From: Baffinella frigidus
Lineage: Eukaryota > Cryptophyceae > Cryptomonadales > Baffinellaceae
Direction: 5' to 3'
DNA length: 11,808 nt
Assembly (NCBI GenBank): GCA_026770585.1
Contig: MU646763.1
Location: 230,266 to 242,073 of the forward strand
The notes beneath the pieces were generated by a model that was not told where the DNA came from, made no database searches, and worked only from the letters and a program-made list of their open reading frames with translations. A program made the translations under genes and the position numbers. Below, one piece after another: positions 8,601-11,808 of this stretch; within the stretch, counting starts at the first letter, position 1; every line of letters begins with the position of its first letter.

Positions 8601-10428
8601 CTCATCTCGCGCCTGCCCGCGCCGCACCTCTCGGAGCGCCTGTCGCACCTGAGTGCCGCGGTCGTCGAGGTGCTCGCGCCGCTCTTCTTCAACGCGAGAG
8701 ACGAGGCGCTCACCCCCCCGTGGTTCCAGTTCATCCAATTCGGGGAGAAGCAGGCGCAGCAGGTCCCGGTGCACAACGCGGGGACGCTCGTGCGGCTGAA
8801 GAACAAGGCGTCGATGCTGCTGGCCACGCACCTGCGCGCGCGGCACCCGCACACGGACGCGGCCGACAGGCTCGAGAAGCTCCTCGACTTCCTCTTCCGG
8901 GACGAGCGGGCGCGCCAGCGCGACAGAGACTTCTCGCGCGACTTCAAGGAGTCGCAGAGCGTCTCGCGCGCTGTGAAGCATGCGGTCGTACAGCTCTTCG
9001 CGGTGCTCACCGCCATGGCGGACGCCGCCGGCAGCCAGAGGTCCCTACACCCTACACCCTACACCCTACACCCTTCACCCTACATCCTACAGCCTACACC
9101 TTACATCCTACATCCTACACCCTACATCCTGCACCCTAACACCACACCCTACATCCTACACTCTACACTCTACACCCTACACCCTAAACTCTACACCCTA
9201 CACCCTACACCCTGCACCCTACACCCTACACCCTACACCGTGCACCCTGCACCCTACACCCTACACCCCACACCCTACACCCTGCACCCTACACCCTACA
9301 CCTTACAACCTTCACCCTACATCCTACACCCTGCACCCTAACACCCTACACCCTTCACATTACACCCTACGTCCTACACTCTACACCCTACACCCTACAC
9401 CCAACACCCTGCACACTACACCCTTCACCCCATACCCTACACCATACACCCTACACCATACACCCTGCACCTTACACCCTACACCCTACACCCCACACCC
9501 TACACTCTACACCCTACACCCTACACCCTACACACTACACCCCACACCCTACTCCCTACACCCTTAACTGACCCCTACACCCCACACTTTGCACCCTGAA
9601 CCCTAAACCATCAAGCCTGAAGCAGGAGCCTGGAGCTGGCCGAGGCAGCGTTCGCGAAGACCGGGCGGCTCCGGCAACTCTTCACGGACCAGGACTGGCT
9701 GTTCAAGGGCGTGATGCTCTCGGTGACCGAGCAAGTGACGTCTGGCAACGTGGGGCTGGCCGACCGCACGCTGGACCGTCCCATGACGCTTGCTTCGCAG
9801 GAGTGTCCTGTGCTGAGCCTGCTGGGGAGGACGTGCGCCATCTACACCCACGAGCGGGGCATGCTGTACCGAGAGACGTACCGCGAGCCGGGCCCCAAGT
9901 GCATGAACAGCGCGATGCAGATCTGGCTGTCCAACTTCGGGCCCGAGCGGAAGCAGAGCAAGCTCACGCTCACGCCCTCGCGATCCGTCAACGCCTCCTC
10001 CGCTGCGCCCGTGCTCTCCCCCGCCGATTTGGCACCCTCGCACCTTTCAGCAAGCTCGTCTCTCCTCGCGTCGCGCCCCTCGGGGGGCGAGCCCAGGCCG
10101 GGGGGTGACGCCAAGCCCGCAGCCTCTCCCGCCCGCGCAGCGCCAGCCTCGCCAGCCTCCCGCGGCGGGGGGGCGTTCGCCTCGCCAGGCGCGCGGAGTG
10201 GGGGGGCGTCGGGGTTGCGGCTCGATGGAGCGATCGTGATTGACGACGCTCCCGCTGCTGCCCCCGCTCCTGCTTCGGCGTCGAAGAGTCTGGCGGAGGA
10301 GTACGACGTCGTGGTGAGTGTTGCCCCCCCTCCTCCTGCTCCTGCTCCTCCTACTCCTCCTGCCACGTATGTGTCTTTGCCCGGGCCTCTAGATTATAGA
10401 CCAGCCTCAGTTAATCTGGGCTCCGTAG
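2575..10428 (+). CDS. CABIN1: CABIN1/HIR3-like HIR histone-chaperone subunit with embedded PHD finger (whole gene, 5 exons)
   Basis: Joining 2575-2664, 2829-5410, 5846-7540, 7826-9040 and 9626-10313 gives one frame of about 2,090 codons, close to the size of animal and plant CABIN1 proteins. CABIN1 (Hir3 in fungi) is the TPR scaffold of the nuclear HIRA/HIR complex, which deposits histone H3.3 independently of replication. Recalled human CABIN1 blocks appear in order: an N-terminal TPR region with KNLA, then [VL]W-[HY]-K-[LI]-G, AR-x-AF-x2-GL and PDH-x2-CL; a P-x-TW-[KR]-CL block near residue 255; a basic KR-rich segment near 415; a [DE]-x-CYY block near 1100; YW-[VL]-LA followed by KAI/RAI-E-x-Y and ES/DSW-x-G-[LM]-A near 1400; and a W-x4-LMGK block near 1545. 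A C4HC3 PHD finger sits at residues 320-368, which I do not recall in animal, plant or fungal CABIN1. The calcineurin-binding tail of vertebrates is not expected here. The end is uncertain: an intron at 10314-10392 would give a stop at 10426-10428, and read-through gives a stop at 10464-10466. Confidence 0.85.
2665..2828 (+). other. Intron 1 of CABIN1-like gene
   Basis: A 164 bp phase 0 intron, GTCCGA to TTGCAG|G. The 3' end (CTTACCTGTGTGGCGTGTTGCAG region) is pyrimidine-rich and precedes GAAGCG. There are no telomere-like repeats in it, unlike introns 2 and 4. The downstream frame is open upstream to 2781, but only as intron sequence. Confidence 0.75.
2829..5410 (+). CDS. CABIN1: CABIN1-like gene, coding exon 2: TPR region, PHD finger, basic segment
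   Basis: A 2,582 bp exon encoding residues 31-890 plus two bases of codon 891. Residues about 80-200 are TPR-like helical pairs with the CABIN1 signatures KNLA (about 87), VWHKLG (120-125), ARTAFQQGL (about 137) and PDH-x2-CL. A TWRCL block lies at residue 255, as in the family. The PHD finger follows at 320-368, then a basic KR/RRS segment around 405-430 resembling the basic patch of human CABIN1. Low-complexity Glu/Ala/Gly-rich linkers follow (about 455-480 and 600-660). Later helical segments include YFWLLARDS, resembling the VYWLKAR block of human CABIN1. The exon ends at CTG|GTACGC, chosen because it alone restores the frame with exon 3; the nearby GTAAGG at 5374 would shift it. Confidence 0.82.
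3696..3842 (+). other. PHD zinc finger encoded within the CABIN1-like protein
   Basis: All eight zinc ligands of a C4HC3 PHD finger are present at residues 320-368: C-x2-C, then C-x5-C, H-x2-C, and a final C-x2-C preceded by Trp (DDWVCPKC). Spacing between the second and third ligands and between ligands six and seven is within the normal PHD range. PHD fingers read histone H3 tails, typically methylated or unmodified H3K4. An acidic stretch (DDEEQDD) lies between ligands two and three, where PHD fingers often have acidic residues that contact the H3 N-terminus. Histone specificity cannot be read from sequence alone. Confidence 0.92.
5411..5845 (+). other. Intron 2 of CABIN1-like gene, with telomere-like ends
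   Basis: A 435 bp phase 2 intron running from GTACGC to CCGCAG|G. Near the donor are two CCCTAAT units (about 5425-5441). The last 80 bp, about 5766-5841, is a run of CCCTCAA, CCCTAAA and CCCTGAA-type units leading directly into the CAG acceptor, so the degenerate repeat forms the pyrimidine tract. The middle is GC-rich without recognisable features. The frame from exon 2 stops at 5427-5429, which supports splicing. Confidence 0.72.
5766..5841 (+). repeat. Telomere-like heptamers at the 3' end of intron 2
   Basis: About ten degenerate units based on CCCTAAA (CCCTCGA, CCCTAAAA, CCTTAA, CCCTCAA, CCCTGAA, CCCCAAT) lie immediately before the acceptor CGCAG at 5841-5845. The C-rich strand is the sense strand of the gene. 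Confidence 0.88.
5846..7540 (+). CDS. CABIN1: CABIN1-like gene, coding exon 3: acidic and middle helical blocks
   Basis: A 1,695 bp exon encoding residues about 891-1455. It opens FRGLDKVGVARG and contains a long Glu/Lys/Ala-rich then Glu/Asp-rich stretch (nt 6280-6450, residues 1036-1093), probably an extended charged helix. A block GRELAKCYYITLGL follows; plant and animal CABIN1 have a similar CFYCLY block. After a Ser/Gly/Ala-rich linker, a TPR-like block, SFYWVLAQ through RAIELYLADL to ESWLGLAQAYERR, closely follows the human CABIN1 order. Two short hydrophobic-acidic motifs, IIVDS (nt 6951) and VMIIEDD (nt 7017), resemble SUMO-interacting motifs. The donor is either GT at 7541 or GT at 7553; both keep the frame and differ by four residues (SGIR). 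Confidence 0.8.
7541..7825 (+). other. Intron 3 of CABIN1-like gene
   Basis: A phase 2 intron of 285 bp (or 273 bp with the alternative donor at 7553), ending GACCTGGCAG|G. It is dominated in its first third by poly-C tracts of up to eight C, alternating with GCC and TCC. The coding frame of exon 3 runs on to a stop at 7800-7802, but translated it is proline-rich noise. The next exon resumes in the same frame after the acceptor, which makes splicing more likely than a read-through. Confidence 0.65.
7826..9040 (+). CDS. CABIN1: CABIN1-like gene, coding exon 4: C-terminal TPR-like helical region
   Basis: A 1,215 bp exon encoding residues about 1456-1860. It begins MFCSLEHSAEAQKLL and continues with AMRSFLAALDLAPTN, a TPR-like pair matching the family block (CFRRALEIDSSN in recalled human CABIN1). 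The DWKVAFLMGKLSHKVGN block at about residue 1542 and IEPFYKLHALRAKHVL follow, both with family counterparts in the same order. The second half is helical and charged, with DERARQRDRDFSRDF and a final AVVQLFAVLTAMADAA segment. The ATG at 7827 lies one base after the acceptor but is internal, not a start. The exon ends AGAG|GTCCCT, where the repeat array begins at once. Confidence 0.78.
9041..9625 (+). repeat. Intron 4 made of CCCTACA telomere-like array
   Basis: A 585 bp phase 2 intron. Its first bases, GTCCCTACACCC, are already repeat, and heptamers continue to about 9607, leaving under 20 bp of unique sequence before the acceptor AAGCAG|G at 9625. The main unit is CCCTACA, with CCCTGCA, CCCTTCA, TCCTACA and CCATACA variants; the canonical CCCTAAA appears only near the end (9601-9607). 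Splicing joins AG+G as an Arg codon and restores the frame. CCCTACA lacks stop codons in every forward frame, so the exon frame stays open to 9341 if unspliced and would encode a Pro/Thr/Tyr/His/Leu heptapeptide repeat; I consider that unlikely to be protein. Confidence 0.82.
9626..10313 (+). CDS. CABIN1: CABIN1-like gene, coding exon 5: conserved-looking block and disordered tail
   Basis: Phase 2 acceptor CAG|G at 9625 and an open frame starting SLELAEAAFAKTG. Residues about 1862-1975 form a mixed hydrophobic, aromatic and Cys-containing block (DQDWLFKGVMLSV, CPVLSLLGRTCAIY, MLYRETYREPGPKC, MQIWLSNFGPERK) that looks folded, though I cannot match it to a named domain or to a recalled CABIN1 segment. 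The rest is Ser/Ala/Pro/Gly-rich and probably disordered, with an AIVIDD motif at nt 10230. The exon ends GTG|GTGAGT, the most canonical donor in the gene. Membership of this gene rests on phase and strand; it could belong to a separate transcript. Confidence 0.6.
10314..10428 (+). other. Uncertain 3' end: terminal intron and 11-codon last exon, or read-through
   Basis: A canonical donor GTGAGT at 10314 is followed by a long pyrimidine tract and an acceptor-like GCCTCTAG at 10392. Splicing would add IIDQPQLIWAP and a stop at 10426-10428. Without splicing the frame runs as a Pro/Ala-rich tail to a stop at 10464-10466. The tag stop of the spliced model falls directly after one arm of the inverted repeat at 10407-10514. 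The sequence does not decide between the two. Confidence 0.4.
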
Positions 10429-10514
10429 CAATTGCGTGTAGATGTTTTTGTGTACTTGAGCGTTAGCACGGGGTCTACTCTATATTTATTTAATGCGGAG
10501 CCCAGATTCACTGA
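10407..10514. repeat. Inverted repeat, 19-bp arms, 70-bp spacer
   Basis: TCAGTTAATCTGGGCTCCG at 10407-10425 is complementary to 10496-10514 with a single mismatch (18 of 19). The arms enclose 70 bp of AT-richer sequence. Similarity continues weakly outward (CTCTAG on the left, its complement CTAGAG on the right, with gaps). It may be a small foldback or MITE-like element, or an RNA hairpin in the 3' UTR. No target-site duplication is clear. Confidence 0.75.
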
Positions 10515-10985
10515 GACCGAGCTAGAGAGTGCCTTTTCTCGTAGACTCGCTGGCCATCACGCCGCACATCTGCCGCCCTCGCACCCATATTTTTAACACT
10601 CCACACAGGGATGGCCAGAGGGTGCTTGCGGGTAAGTGACCTGGCCAAGTGGTCACTTTTGATTTGAGAACTGATACTGCAAGTTGTGGAGCAGAAATAC
10701 CCTGCATGAATATCCCGGCTATGAGAACACCCTGTGTAGAGCCTCGGTCCGTGTCTGTGTTCTTAAGTTGGGACCTGCGGGTTGACTAAACGCGAGATTT
10801 CAGTCAACCCTCTGGTACTAATTTAAGAACTCGCAGACCCCAAATCCGGTGGGGGTTCTCAAGTTATGGGTTCCTGTAGCCCAGATATCCCTGTACACTA
10901 GGACACTGTCTGGGCCACGTTGCCCTCTTGCTTCTGAGCACCTCCCTCTCTAGCGCGAGGCGGGTCAGTCATCCTTTGGCGCACG
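10467..10985. other. Non-coding stretch downstream of the CABIN1-like gene
   Basis: About 520 bp of lower GC content than the exons, with no convincing ORF, tRNA or rRNA. It contains the second arm of the inverted repeat above, a strong hairpin at 10759-10830, and a weaker one with GCCCAGA and TCTGGGC arms near 10879-10915. A GTTCTCAAGTTATGGG sequence near 10855 resembles the left hairpin arm (GTTCTTAAGTTGGG). A small exon-like segment 10609-10631 between CACACAG and GTAAGT is possible but unsupported by homology. It probably holds the 3' UTR and polyadenylation site; no AATAAA is seen. Confidence 0.5.
10759..10830. repeat. Imperfect hairpin, 30-bp arms and 12-bp loop
   Basis: Arm 10759-10788 (starting GTTCTTAAGTTGGG) pairs with arm 10801-10830 (ending TTTAAGAAC) at roughly three quarters of positions, with perfect pairing over the outer GTTCTTAA and the inner GGGTTGACT. 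A 12-base loop separates them. Outside the arms GTCTG and CAGAC extend the symmetry with a small gap. It may be a foldback element or a structured RNA; no known family is recognised. Confidence 0.75.
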
Positions 10986-11808
10986 CCCTAATCCCTCAAC
11001 CTTGATCCCTGAACCCTGAACCCTGAACCCTAAACCCTCAACCCTCACCCCCAAACCCTAAACCCCAAACTCTATACCCTTTCCCTGAACCCTGAATCCT
11101 AAACCCTCAACCATGAACCCTAAACCCTGAACCCTAAACCCTGGCCCTTAACCCTGAACCCTAAAGCCCTGAACTCTGAACCTCAAACCATGAACCCCAA
11201 CCTCTGTGCCTCAAACCCTAAACCCTAATCCCTAAACCCTACACCCTAAACCCTAAAACCTAGACCCTAAACCCTACACCCTACACCCTACAACCTACAA
11301 CATGCACCCCGCACACGACACACTACACTCTGAACCCTCGATTCTTCACCCCACACACTACACTCTTCACCTTTCAACCTACACCCTGCTCCCTCAACCC
11401 TAAACCCTGTACCCTAAACGCTCAACTCTGAACCCCAAACCCTGAACCCCAAACCCTAAACCCCAAACCCTAAACTCCAAACTCTCAACCCTTTTCCTTT
11501 CCCTGAACCCTGAACCATAAACCCTAAACCCTAAACCATAAACCCTAAACCCTAAACCCTAAACCCTAAACCCTAAACTCTAAACATCAAACCCTAAACA
11601 TCAAACCCTAAACCCTAAATCGTAAACCCTGAACCCTATCCCTAAACCCTCAACCCTAAACCCTGACCCTTAACACTAAACACTGAACCCTGAACCCTAA
11701 ACCCTAAACCCTAAACCCTACACCCTAACCTTGTGCTCCAAACCATGACCCTAATCCCTGAGCCCTGAACCCTGAACCCCAAACCCTAAACCCTGAACCC
11801 CAAACACT
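10986..11808. repeat. Degenerate telomere-like array, C-rich on plus strand
   Basis: At least 820 bp of heptamers running to the window end. CCCTAAA and CCCTGAA units dominate, with CCCCAAA, CCCTCAA and CCCTACA variants; the last cluster near 11237-11300. A purer CCCTAAA run lies near 11520-11580. The C-rich strand is on plus, opposite to the left array and the reverse of what a right chromosome end would show. No coding potential is visible because CCCTAAA brings frequent stops. Confidence 0.95.

Noticed and set aside
9041-9567. Protein with Pro-Thr-Pro-Tyr-Thr-Leu-His heptapeptide repeats
   Set aside because: It is the automatic translation of a stop-free 7-bp array in any forward frame, and removing the array as an intron restores the frame between exons 4 and 5.
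10609-10631. A 23-bp microexon between CACACAG and GTAAGT
   Set aside because: The splice-like flanks are suggestive, but there is no homology, no continuing exon and no frame support.
1-11808. CRISPR array or prokaryotic mobile system
   Set aside because: The repeats are contiguous degenerate heptamers without spacers, and the genes are spliced eukaryotic families.

Overview
This is a GC-rich nuclear eukaryotic window. It holds two divergently transcribed protein genes, framed and interrupted by degenerate telomere-like heptamer arrays (TTTAGGG / CCCTAAA, with TGTAGGG / CCCTACA and other variants). The genes have GT-AG introns whose exon phases fit, and their products are eukaryote-only families: a TBC1D31-type WD40 protein and a CABIN1/HIR3-type histone-chaperone subunit. 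The organism is probably a microbial eukaryote with a plant-type telomere repeat. A TBC1D31 homologue hints at a lineage with centrioles or flagella. A flagellated alga such as a dinoflagellate, cryptophyte or green alga would fit, but the sequence does not settle this.

Layout. Positions 1-1443 are a G-rich TTTAGGG-like array. Positions 1579-1920 on the minus strand are the first coding exon of a TBC1D31 (WDR67)-like gene, reading leftward into the array; the rest of the gene is not in the window. Positions 1921-2574 are a shared divergent promoter region. Positions 2575 to about 10313 or slightly beyond are a five-exon plus-strand gene of about 2,090 codons. Block-by-block similarity identifies it as the CABIN1/HIR3 subunit of the HIR histone H3.3 chaperone, here with a complete PHD finger between its TPR region and its basic region. 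Positions 10467-10984 are non-coding and hold two imperfect hairpins. Positions 10986-11808 are a C-rich CCCTAAA-like array.

The most unusual feature is how the arrays relate to the genes. Intron 4 of the CABIN1-like gene (9041-9625) is almost entirely CCCTACA-type repeat, from its donor nearly to its acceptor. Intron 2 carries CCCTAAT/CCCTAAA-like repeats near its start and along its 3' end, where the polypyrimidine tract lies. In all four places (the two introns and the two outer arrays) the C-rich strand is the sense strand of the adjacent gene. The outer arrays therefore face inward, opposite to real chromosome ends. They look like interstitial repeats that act as, or have become, introns and gene-flanking DNA.

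The two proteins have no known joint function: the HIR complex deposits H3.3 outside replication, and TBC1D31 works at centriolar satellites. They may simply share a promoter. Assignments rest on recalled family features and visible motifs; no database search was possible.
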